Shown piece after piece: positions 1-10,200 of a stretch of 64,000 nt of DNA. The notes beneath the pieces are model-generated. The model did no database searches and was not told the DNA's origin. It saw only the letters and a program-made list of their open reading frames with translations. The translations under genes and the position numbers were made by a program. Each line of letters begins with the position of its first letter. The stretch's first letter is position 1. The stretch is from Persicaria tinctoria. Lineage: Eukaryota > Streptophyta > Magnoliopsida > Caryophyllales > Polygonaceae. The stretch is taken from NCBI GenBank assembly GCA_037127255.1, contig JBANSL010000009.1, positions 26,376,475 through 26,440,474 on the forward strand, written 5' to 3'.

Positions 1-230
1 AGGACGCTGGAGCTTGGCTCCGCGCCGGGCCTCCGATCGAAGCTACATTCTCGGAGATGAGATTTTTTATAAGTCCCATTACGCGTGATCTTGCTCCACG
101 TCGGGCCTCCGATCGAAGCTACATTCTCGGATATGAGATTTTTTATAAGTCCCTAGTACGCTGGAGCTTGGCTCCGCATCGGGCCTCCGATCGAAGCTAC
201 ATTCTCATAGATCAGATTTTTTATAAGTCC

Positions 231-307
231 CATTACGCGTGATCTTGTACCGCGTCCGGCATCTGGTCGTAGAGCTTGCCTCCCGGATCGAATATTTTAT
301 TAAGTAC
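231..307 (+). repeat. Aberrant 77-bp monomer C, copy 1
   Basis: The monomer begins with the normal B head but then departs from the core. It reads GTCCGGCATCTGG, then GAGCTTGCCTCCCGGATCG, then ATATTTTATTAAG, in place of the usual CGATCGAAGC and ATTTTTTATAAG segments. Its length is 77 bp instead of 76 or 78. It is the most divergent monomer in the window and has one sister copy at 1542-1618. It may be a relic of an older monomer class or of a related satellite family. Confidence 0.85.
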
Positions 308-1385
308 CATTACGCGTGATCTTGCTCCACGTCGGGCCTCCGATCGAAGCTACATTCTCAGAGATGAGATTTTTTATAAGTCCCTAGGACGCTGGAGCTT
401 GGCTCCGCGCCGGGCCTCCGATCGAAGCTACATTCTCGGAGATGAGATTTTTTATAAGTCCCATTACGCGTGATCTTTCTCCGCGTCGGGCCTCCGTCGA
501 AGCTACATTCTCGGAAAAGAGATTTCTTATAAGTCCCTAGGACAGTAGAGCTTGGCTCCGCGTCGGGCCTCCGATTGAAGCTACATTCTCGGAGATGAGA
601 TTTTTTATAAGTCACATTAAGCGTGGTCTTGCTCCGCGTCGGGCCTCTGATCGAAGCAACATTCTCGCAGATGAGATTTTTTATAAGTCCCTGGGACGCA
701 GGAGCTTGGCTCCGCGTTGGCCTCCGATCGAAGCTACATTCTCGGAGATGAGATTTTTTATAAGTCCCTAGGACGCTGGAGCTTGGCTCCGCATCGGCCC
801 TCCGATCGAAGCTATATTCTCAGAGATGAATTTTTTTTTAAGTCCCATTACGCGTGATCTTGCTCTGCGTCGGGCCTCCAATCGAAGCTGCATTCTCGGA
901 GATGAGATTTTTTATAAGTCCCATTACGCATGATTTTGCTCCGCGACGGGCCTCCAATAGAAGCTACATTCTCGGAGATGCGATTTTTTATAAGTCCCTA
1001 AGACGCTGGAGCTATGTTCCGCGTCCGGCCTCCGATCGAAGCTACATTCTCTGAGATGAGATTTTTTATGAGCCCCTAGGACACTCGATCTTGGCTCTGC
1101 ATCGGGCCTCCGATCGAAGCTACATTCTCAGAGATGATATTTTTTATAAATCCCTAGGATGCTCGAGCTTGGCTCCGCGTCGGGCCTCCGATCGAAGCTA
1201 CATTCTGGGATATGAGATTTTTTATAAGTCCCTAGGACCCTAGAGCTTGGCTCCGCGTCTGGCCTCCGATCGAAGCTACATTCTTGGAGATGAGATTTTT
1301 TATAAGTCCCATTACGCATGATCTTGCTCCGCGTCGGGCCTCCAATCGAAGCTGCATTCTCGGAGATGAGATTTGTTATAAGTCC

Positions 1386-1541
1386 CTAGGATGCTAGAGC
1401 TTTGCTCCGCGTCGGGCCTCCGATCGAAGCTACATTCTCGTAGATAAGATTTTTTACAAGTCCCTAGGACACTGGAGCTTTGCTCCACATCGGGCCTCCG
1501 ATCGAAGCTACATTCTCATAGATGAGATTTTTTATAAGTCC
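1386..1541 (+). repeat. Marker A-A monomer pair, left copy
   Basis: Two A monomers (1386-1463 and 1464-1541) carry shared rare variants: GGATGCTAGAGCTTTGC, CTCGTAGAT, TTTTTTACAAG and CTCATAGAT. The same combination occurs in the same order at 53670-53825 and was not seen elsewhere. It directly precedes monomer C copy 2. Confidence 0.8.
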
Positions 1542-1618
1542 TATTACGCGTGATCTTGTACCGCGTCCGGCATCCGGTTGTAGAGCTTGCCTCCCGGATC
1601 GAATATTTTATTAAGTCC
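1542..1618 (+). repeat. Aberrant 77-bp monomer C, copy 2
   Basis: This matches the monomer at 231-307 with only a few substitutions (CATCCGGTTG against CATCTGGTCG, AAGTCC against AAGTAC). The monomer after each copy also shares GCTCCACGTCGGG. The two lie 1311 bp apart, so a segment containing C was duplicated early. The odd spacing is not a sum of 76 and 78, as expected if small indels have accumulated or a 77-bp unit is counted. Confidence 0.85.
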
Positions 1619-1740
1619 CATTACGCGTGATCTTGCTCCACGTCGGGACTCCGATCGAAGCTACATTCTCGAAGATGAGATTTTTTACGAGTCCCTAGGA
1701 CCCTAGAGCTTGGCTCCGCATCGGGCCTCCGATCGAAGCT

Positions 1741-2820
1741 ACATTCTCGGAGATGAGATTTTTTATAAGTCCCATTACGCGTGATCTTGCTCCGCGTCGC
1801 GCCTCCGATCGAAGCTGCATTCTCGGAGATGAGATTTTTTATAAGTCCCTAAGACGATGGAGCTATACTCCGCGTCGGGCCTCCGATCGAAGCTACATTC
1901 TCGGAGATGACATTTTTTATGAGTCCCTAGGACGCTGGAGCTTGGATTCGTGTCGGTCCTCTGACCGAAGCTACATTCTCGGAGATGAGATTTTTTATAA
2001 ATCCCTAGGACGCTCGAGCTTGTCTCTGCGTCAGGCCTCCGATCGAAGCTACATTCTGGGAAATGAGATTTTTTATAAGTCCCATTACGAGTGATCTTGC
2101 TCCGCGTCGGGCCTCCGATCGAAGCTACATTCTCGGAGATAAGATTTTTTATAAGTCCCTAGCACGCTAGAGCTTGGCTCCGCGTCGGCCCTCCGATCGA
2201 AGCTATATTCTCGGAGATGAGATTTTTTATAAGTCCCATTACGCGCGATCTTGCTCCGCGTCGGGCCTCCGATCGAAGCTGCATTCTCGGAGATGAGATT
2301 TTTTATAAGTCCCATTACGCGTGATCTTGCTCCGCGTCGGGCCTCCGATCGAAGCTGCATTCTCGGAGATGAGATTTTTTATAAGTCCCTAAGACGATGG
2401 AGCTATACTCCGCGTCGGGCCTCCGATCGAAGCTACATTCTCGGAGATGACATTTTTTATGAGTCCCTAGGACGCTGGAGCTTGGATTCGTGTCGGTCCT
2501 CTGACCGAAGCTACATTCTCGGAGATGAGATTTTTTATAAATCCCTAGGACGCTCGAGCTTGTCTCCGCGTCAGGCCTCCGATCGAAGCTACATTCTGGG
2601 AAATGAGATTTTTTATAAGTCCCATTACGAGTGATCTTGCTCCGCGTCGGGCCTCCGATCGAAGCTACATTCTCGGAGATAAGATTTTTTATAAGTCCCT
2701 AGGACGCTAGAGCTTGGCTCCGCGTCGGCCCTCCGATCGAAGCTATATTCTCGGAGATGAGATTTTTTATAAGTCCCATTACGCGCGATCTTGCTCCGCG
2801 TCGGGCCTCCGATCGAAGCT
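1741..2820 (+). repeat. Tandem duplication of a 540-bp, 7-monomer block
   Basis: Bases 1741-2280 and 2281-2820 are aligned copies that differ at about three positions inside the block: 1800/2340 C to G, a T/C in TGTCTCTGCG near 2027/2567, and a C/G in AGCACGC near 2163/2703. The period of 540 equals 4 A plus 3 B. The near identity amid diverged neighbours shows a recent event. Sequence on each side departs within one monomer. Confidence 0.9.
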
Positions 2821-4020
2821 GCATTCTCGGAGATGAGATTTTTTATAAGTCCTAAGGACGCTGGAGCTTTGCTCCGCGTCGGGCCTCCGATCGAAGCTAC
2901 ATTCTCGGATATGGGATTTTTTATGAGTCCCTAGGACGCTAGAGCTTGGCTCTGCGTCGGGCCTCCGATCGAAGCTACATTCTCGGAGATGAGATTTTTT
3001 ATAAATCCCTAGGACGCTCGAGATTCTCTCCGCGTCGGGCCTCCGATCGAAGCTACATTCTGGGAAATGAGATTTTTTATAAGTCCCATTAAGAGTAATC
3101 TTGCTCCGCGTCGGGCCTCCGATCGAAGCTACGTTCTCGGAGATGATATTTTTTATAAATCCCTAGGACGCTCGAGCTTAGCTCCGCGTCAGGCCTCCAA
3201 TAGAAGCTACATTCTCGGAGATGAGATTTTTTATAAGTCCCTAAGACGCTGGAGCTATGCTCCGCGTCGGACCTCCGATCGAAGCTACATTCTCGAATAT
3301 GAGATTTTTTATGAGTCCCTAGGACGCTGGAGCTTGGCTCTGCGTCGGGCCTCCGATCGAAGCTACATTCTCGGAAATGAGATTTTTTATAAGTCCCATT
3401 ATGAGTGATCTTGCTCCGCGTCGGGCCTCCGATCGAAGCTACATTCTCGGAGATGAGATTTTTTATAAGTCTCTAGGACGCTGGAGCTTGGCTCCGCGTC
3501 GGCCCTCCGATCGAAGCTATATTCTCGGAGAAGAGATTTTTTATAAGTCCCATTACGCGTGATCTTGCTCCGCATCGGACCTCCGATCAAAGCTGCATTC
3601 TCGGAGATGAGATTTTTTATAAGTCCCATTACGTATGATTTTGCTCCGCGTCGGGCCTCCAATAGAAGCTACATTCTCGGAGATGAGATTTTTTATAAGT
3701 CCCTAAGACGATGGAGCTATGCTCCGCGTCGGACCTATGATCGAAGCTACATTCTCGGAGATGATATTTTTTATAAATCCCAAGGACGCTCGAGCTTGGC
3801 TCCGCGTCGGTCCTCCTATCGAAGCTACATTCTGGGATATGAGATTTTTTATAAGTTCCATTACGCGTGATCTTTCTCCGCGTCGGGCCTCTAATCGAAG
3901 CTACATTCTCGGAGATGAGATTTTTTATAAGTCCCTAGGACCCTAGAGCTTGGCTCCGCGTCGGGCCTCCGATCGAAGCTACATTCTCGGAGATGAGATT
4001 TTTTATAAGTCCCATTACGC
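2821..4020 (+). repeat. Irregular monomers between two duplications
   Basis: A and B monomers continue without a period that I could confirm by eye. Variants seen later in the high-order blocks are already present: the GGGAAATGAG A type, the GATGATATTTTTT type, and the CAATAGAAGC B type. No gene or other sequence is visible. Confidence 0.7.
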
Positions 4021-6398
4021 GTGATCTTGCTCCGCATCGGGCCTCTAATAGAAGCTATATTCTCGGAGATGAGATTTTTTATAAGTCCCAAGGACGCTGG
4101 AGCTTTGCTCCGCGTCGGGCCTCCGATCGAAGCGGCATTCTCGGAGATGACATTTTTTTATGAGTCCCTAGGACGCTGGAGCTTGGCTCCGTGTCGGGCC
4201 TCCGACTGAAGCTACATTATGGGAAATGAGATTTTTTATAAGTCCCATTACGAGTGATCTTGCTCCGCGTCGGGCCTCCATCGAAGCTACATTCTCGGAG
4301 AGGAGATTTTTTATAAGTCCTAGGACGCTCAAGCTTGGCTCCGCGTCGGCCCTCCGATCGAAGTTATATTCTCGGAGATGAGATTTTTTATAAGTCCCAT
4401 TACGCGTGATCTTTCTCCTCGTCGGGCCTCCGATCGAAGCTGCATTCTCGGAGATGAGATTTTTTATAAGTCCCATTACGCATGATTTTGCTCCGCGTCG
4501 GGCCTCCAATAGAAGCTACATTCTCGGAGATGAGATTTTTTATAAGTCCCTAAGACGCTGGAGCTATGCTCCGCGTCGGACCTCCGATCGAAGCTACATT
4601 CTCGAATATGAGATTTTTTATGAGTCCCTAGGACGCTGGAGCTTGGCTCTGCGTCGGGCCTCTGATCGAAGCTACATTCTCGGAGATGATATTTTTTATA
4701 AATCCCTAGGACGCTCGAGCTTGGCACCGCGTCAGGCCTCCTATCGAAGCTACATTCTGGGATATGAGATTTTTTATAAGTCCCATTACGCGTGATCTTG
4801 CTCCGCGTCGGGACTCCGATCGAAGCTACATTCTCGGATAGGAGATTTTTTATAAGTCCCTAGGACGTTGGAGCTTGGCTCCGCGTCGGGCCTCCGATCG
4901 AAGCTACATTCTCGGAGATGAGATTTTTTATAAGTCTCATTACACGTGATCTTTCTCCGCGTTGGGCCTCCGATCGAAGCTACATTCTCGGATAAGAGAT
5001 TTCTTATAAGTCCCTAGGAAACTGGAGCTTGGCTCCGCGTCGAGCCTCCGATTGAAGCTACATTCTCGGAGATAAGATTTTTTATAAGTCCCATTACGCG
5101 TGATCTTGCTCCGCGTCGGGCCTCTGATCGAAGCAACATTCTCGGAGATGAGATTTTTTATAAGTCCCTAGGACCCTAGAGCTTGGCTCCGCGTCGGGCC
5201 TCCGATCGAAGCTACATTCTCGGAGATAAGATTTTTTATAAGTCCCATTACGCTTGACCTTGCTCCGCATCGGGCCTCCAATGGAAGCTATATTCTCGGA
5301 GATGAGATTTTTTATAAGTCCCAAGGACGCTGGAGCTTTGCTCCGCGTCGGGCCTCCGATCGAAGCGGCATTCTCGGAGATGACATTTTTTATGAGTCCC
5401 TAGGACGCTGGAGCTTGGCTCCGTGTCGGGCCTCCGACTGAAGCTACATTCTGGGAAATGAGATTTTTTATAAGTCCCATTACGAGTGATCTTGCTCCGC
5501 GTCAGGCCTCCATCGAAGCTACATTCTCGGAGATGAGATTTTTTATAAGTCCCTAGGACGCTCGAGCTTGGCTCCGCGTCGGCTCTCCGATCGAAGCTAT
5601 ATTCTCGGAGAAGAGATTTTTTATAAGTCCCATTACGCGTGATCTTTCTCCTCGTCGGGCCTCCGATCGAAGCTGCATTCTCGGAGATGAGATTTTTTAT
5701 AAGTCCCATTACGCATGATTTTGCTCCACGTCGGGCCTCCAATAGAAGCTCCATTCTCGGAGATGAGATTTTTTATAAGTCCCTAAGACGCTGGAGCTAT
5801 GCTCCGCATCGGACCTCCGATCGAAGCTACATTCTCGAATATGAGATTTTTTATGAGTCCCTAGGACGCTGGAGCTTGGCTCTGCGTCGGGCCTCTGATC
5901 GAAGCTACATTCTCGGAGATGATATTTTTTATAAATCCCTAGGACGCTCGAGCTTGGCACCGCGTCGGGCCTCCTATCGAAGCTACATTTTGGGATATGA
6001 GATTTTTTATAAGTCCCATTACGCGTGATCTTGCTCCGCGTCGGGACTCCGATCGAAGCTACATTCTCGGATATGAGATTTTTTATAAGTCCCTAGGACG
6101 TTGGAGCTTTGCTCTGCGTCGGGCCTCCGATCGAAGCTACATTCTCGGAGATGAGATTTTTTATAAGTCCCATTACACGTGATCTTTCTCCGCGTTGGGC
6201 CTCCGATCGAAGCTACATTCTCGGATAAGAGATTTCTTATAAGTCCCTAGGACACTGGAGCTTGGCTCCGCGTCGAGCCTCCGATTGAAGCTACATTCTC
6301 GGAGATAAGATTTTTTATAAGACCCATTACGCGTGATCTTGCTCCGCGTCGGGCCTCTGATCGAAGCAACATTCTCGGAGATGAGATTTTTTATAAGT
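4020..6398 (+). repeat. Near-tandem duplication with a 1233-bp period
   Basis: About 4020-5165 aligns with about 5253-6398 at an offset of 1233, including rare variants such as GAAGCGGCATTC, CGACTGAAGC, GGCACCGCGTC and AGAGATTTCTTATAAG. The copies carry compensating 1-bp indels: T7 against T6 near 4149, and a missing C near 4315. Identity is visibly lower than in the 540-bp duplication, so it is probably older. The period is 16 monomers (8 A + 8 B = 1232) plus one base. Confidence 0.8.
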
Positions 6399-7220
6399 CC
6401 CTGGGACGCAGGAGCTTGGCTCCGCGTTGGGCCTCCGATTGAAGCTACATTCTCGGAGATGAGATTTTTTATAAGTCCCATTACGCATGCTATTGCTCCG
6501 CGTCGGGCCTCCGATCGAAGCTACATTCTCGGAGATGAGATTTTTTATAAGTCCCAAGGACGCTGGAGCTTTGCTCCGCGTCGGGCCTCCGATCGAAGCT
6601 ACATTTTCGGAGATGAGATTTTTTATGAGTCCCTAGGACGCTGGAGCTTGGCTTCGTGTCAGGCCTCCGACCGAAGCTACATTCTCAGAGATGAGATTTT
6701 TTATAAATCCCTAGGACGCTCGAGCTTGTCTCCGCATCGGGCCTCCGATCGAAGCTACATTCTCGGAGATGATATTTTTTATAAATCCCTAGGACGCTCG
6801 AGCTGGGCTCCGCGTCGGGCCTCCTATCGAAGCTACATTCTAGGATATGAGATTTTTTATAAGTCTCATTACGCGTGATCTTTCTCCGCGTCGGGCCTCT
6901 AATCGAAGCTACATTCTCGGAGATGAGATTTTTTATAAGTCCCTAGGACCCTAGATCTTGGCTCCGCGTCGGGCCTCCGATCGAAGCTACATTCTTGGAG
7001 ATGATATTTTTTATAAGTCCCATTACGCGTGATCTTGCTCCGCATCGGGCCTCCAATATAAGTTATATTCTCAGAGATGAGATTTTTTATAAGTCCCAAG
7101 GACGCTGGAGCTTTGCTCTGCGTCGGTCCTCCGATCGAAGCTACATTCTCGGAAATGACATTTTTTATGAGTCCCTAGGACACTGGAGCTTGGCTTCGTG
7201 TCGGGCCTCCGACCGAAGCT
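6398..7220 (+). repeat. Left flank of the 3624-bp array, duplicated 12 kb away
   Basis: From about 6633 this block matches about 18773-19680, with shared variants including TTCGTGTCAGGCC and ATCTTGGCTCC. The offset is 12140 at the start and 12216 after one 76-bp step. That step falls at 6711-6788, where a hybrid monomer begins like the CTCGAGCTTGTCTCC A type and ends like the GATGATATTTTTT B type, so one monomer is missing relative to the right copy. Confidence 0.75.
7040..7069 (+). other. AT-rich dyad in an early B1 monomer
   Basis: Within this stretch AATATAA-G-TTATATT is a perfect 7-bp inverted repeat around one base. It is the ancestral-looking form of the B1 dyad; the same sequence lies in B1 monomers near 11640, 15264, 19270, 33075, 50090 and others. 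Newer units read AATATA-AGC-TATATT with 6-bp arms. No protein binding is shown by the sequence. Confidence 0.75.
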
Positions 7221-10200
7221 ACATTCTCGGAGATGAGATTTTTTATAAATCCCTAGGACGCTCGAGCTTGTCTCCGCATCGGGCCTCCGATCGAAGCTAC
7301 ATTCTGGGAAATGAGATTTTTTATAAGTCCCATTACGAGTGATCTTGCTCCGCGTCGGGCCTCCGATCGAAGCTACATTCTCGGAGATGAGATTTTTTAT
7401 TAGTCCCTAGGATGCTGGAGCTTGGCTCCGCGTCGGCCCTCCGATCGAAGCTATATTCTCGGAGATGAGATTTTTTATAAGTCCCATTACGCGTGATCTT
7501 GCTCCGCGTCGGGCCTCCGATCGAAGATGCATTCTCGGAGATGAGATTTTTTATGAGTCCCTAGGACGCTGGAGCTTGGCTCTGCGTCGGGCCTCCGATC
7601 GAAGCTACATTCTCAGAGATGAGATTTTTTATAAATCCCTAGGACGCTCGAGCTTCTCTCCGCGTCGGGCCTCCGATCGAAGCTACATTCTGGGAAATGA
7701 GATTTTGTATAAGTCCAATCACGAGTGATCTTGCTCCGCGTCGGGCCTCCGATCGAAGCTACATTCTCGGAGACGATATTTTTTATAAATCCCTAGGACG
7801 CTCGAGCTTAGCTCCGCGTCGGGCCTCCTATCGAAGCTACATTCTAGGATGTGAGATTTTTTATAAGTCCCATTACGCGTGATCTTTCTCCGCGTCGGGC
7901 CTCTAATCGAAGCTACATTCTCGGAGATGAGATTTTTTATGAGTCCCTAGGACCCTAGAGCTTGGCTCCAAGTCGGGCCTCCGATCGAAGCTACATTCTC
8001 GGAGATGAGATTTTTTATAAGTCCCATTACGCGTGATCTTGCTCCGCATCGGGCCTCCAATATAACTGGAGCTTTGCTCCGCGTCGGGCCTCCGATCGAA
8101 GCTACATTCTCGGAGATGACATTTTTTATGAGTCCCTAGGACGCTCGAGCTTGTCTCCGCGTCGGGCCTCCGATCGAAGCTACATTCTGGGAAATGAGAT
8201 TTTTTATAAGTCCCATTACGAGTGATCTTGCTCCGCGTCGGGCCTCCGATCGAAGTTGTATTCTCGGAGATGAGATTTTTTATAAGTCCCATTACGCATG
8301 ATTTTGCTCCGCGTCGGGCCTCCAATAGAAGCTACATTCTCGGAGATGAGATTTTTTATAAGTCCCTAAGACGATGGAGCTATGCTCCGCGTCGGACCTC
8401 CGATCGAAGCTACATTCTCGGATATGAGATTTTTTATGAGTCCCTAGGACGCTGGAGCTTGGCTCTGCGTCGGGCCTCCGATCGAAGCTACATTCTCGGG
8501 GATGAGATTTTTTATAAATCCCTAGGACGCTCGAGCTTGTCTCCGCGTCGGGCCTCCGATCGAAGCTACATTCTGGGAAATGAGATTTTTTATAAGTCCC
8601 ATTACGAGGGATCTTTCTCCGCGTCGGGCCTCTAATCGAAGCTACATTCTCGGAGATGAGATTTTTTATAAATCCCTAGGACGCTCGAGTTTGGCACCGC
8701 ATCGGGCCTCCTATCCAAGCTACATTCTGGGATATGAGATTTTTTATAAGTCCCATTACGCGTGATCTTGCTCCGCGTCGGAACTCCGATCGAAGCTACA
8801 TTCTCGGATATGAGATTTTTTATAAGTCCCTAGGACGTTGGAGCTTGGCTCCGCGTCGGGCCTCCGATCGAAGCTACATTCTCGGAGATGAGATTTTTTA
8901 TAAGTCCCATTACACATGATCTTTCTCCGCGTTGGGCCTCCGATCGAAGCTACATTCTCGGATAAGAGATTTCTTATAAGTCCCTAGGACACTGGAGCTT
9001 GGCTCCGCGTCGAGCCTCTAATTGAAGCTACATTCTCGGAGATAAGATTTTTTATAAGTCCCATTACGCGTGATCTTGCTCCGCGTTGGGCCTCTTCTCG
9101 AAGCAACATTCTCGGAGATGAGATTTTTTATAAGTCCCTGGGACGCAGGAGCTTGGCTCCACGTTGGGCCTCCGATTGAAGCTACATTCTCGGAGATGAG
9201 ATTTTTTATAAGTCCCATTACGCATGCTATTGCTCCGCGTCGGGCCTCCGATCGAAGCTTAATTCTGGGAAATGAGATTTTTTATAAGTCCCATTACGAG
9301 TGATCTTGCTCCGCGTCGGGCCTCCGATCGAAGCTACATTCTCGGAGATGAGATTTTTTATTAGTCCCTAGGACGCTGGAGCTTGGCTCCGCGTCGGCCC
9401 TACGATCGAAGCTATATTCTCGGAGATGAGATTTTTTATAAGTCCCATTACGCGTGATCTTGCTGCGCGTCGGGCCTCCGATCGAAGCTGCATTCTGGGA
9501 GATGAGATTTTTTATAAGTCCTATTACGCATGATTTTGCTCCGCGTCGGGCCTCCAATAGAAGCTACATTCTCGGAGATGAGATTTTTTATAAGTCCCTA
9601 AGACGATGGAGCTATGCTCCGCGTCGGACCTCCGATCGAAGCTACATTCTCGGATATGAGATTTTTTATGAGTCCCTAGGACGCTGGAGCTTGGCTCTGC
9701 GTCGGGCCTCCGAACGAAGCTACATTCTCGGAGATGAGATTTTTTATAAATCCCTAGGACGCTCGAGCTTGTCTCCGCGTCGGGCCTCCGATCGAAGCTA
9801 CATTCTGGGAAACGAGATTTTTTATAAGTCCCATTACGAGTGATCTTGCTCCGCGTCGGGCCTCCGATCGAAGCTGCATTCTCGGAGATGAGATTTTTTA
9901 TAAGTCCCATTACACATGATTTTGCTCCCCGTAGGGCCTCCAATAGAAGCTACATTCTCGGAGATGAGATTTTTTATAAGTCCCTAAGACGATGGAGCTA
10001 TGCTCCGCGTCGGACCTCCGATCGAAGCTACATTCTCGGATATGAGATTTTTTATGAGTCCCTAGGACGCTGGAGCTTGGCTCTGCGTCGGGCCTCCGAT
10101 CGAAGCTACATTCTCGGGGATGAGATTTTTTATAAATCCCTAGGACGCTCGAGCTTGTCTCCGCGTCGGGCCTCCGATCGAAGCTACATTCTGGGAAATG

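Larger units (their letters stand above)
1..1740 (+). repeat. Diverged monomer block, left edge of the window
   Basis: These are A and B monomers with many private substitutions and no clean higher-order period. Two copies of an aberrant 77-bp monomer lie here, 1311 bp apart. A mutated A at about 814-842 keeps a run of Ts in an altered context. Low order and higher divergence suggest an older or less homogenised part of the array. No gene or non-satellite sequence is visible. Confidence 0.85.

Noticed and set aside
231..307. Monomer C as a unique gene fragment or regulatory element
   Set aside because: It begins with a normal B head, has near-monomer length and keeps array register, so it is a divergent satellite monomer. 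No coding or RNA signature is visible.
6333..6878. Longest open frame, 181 residues
   Set aside because: It consists of the same 26-residue satellite repeat read through consecutive A monomers, with frame changes by small indels and B monomers. There is nothing to separate it from the other repeat frames.
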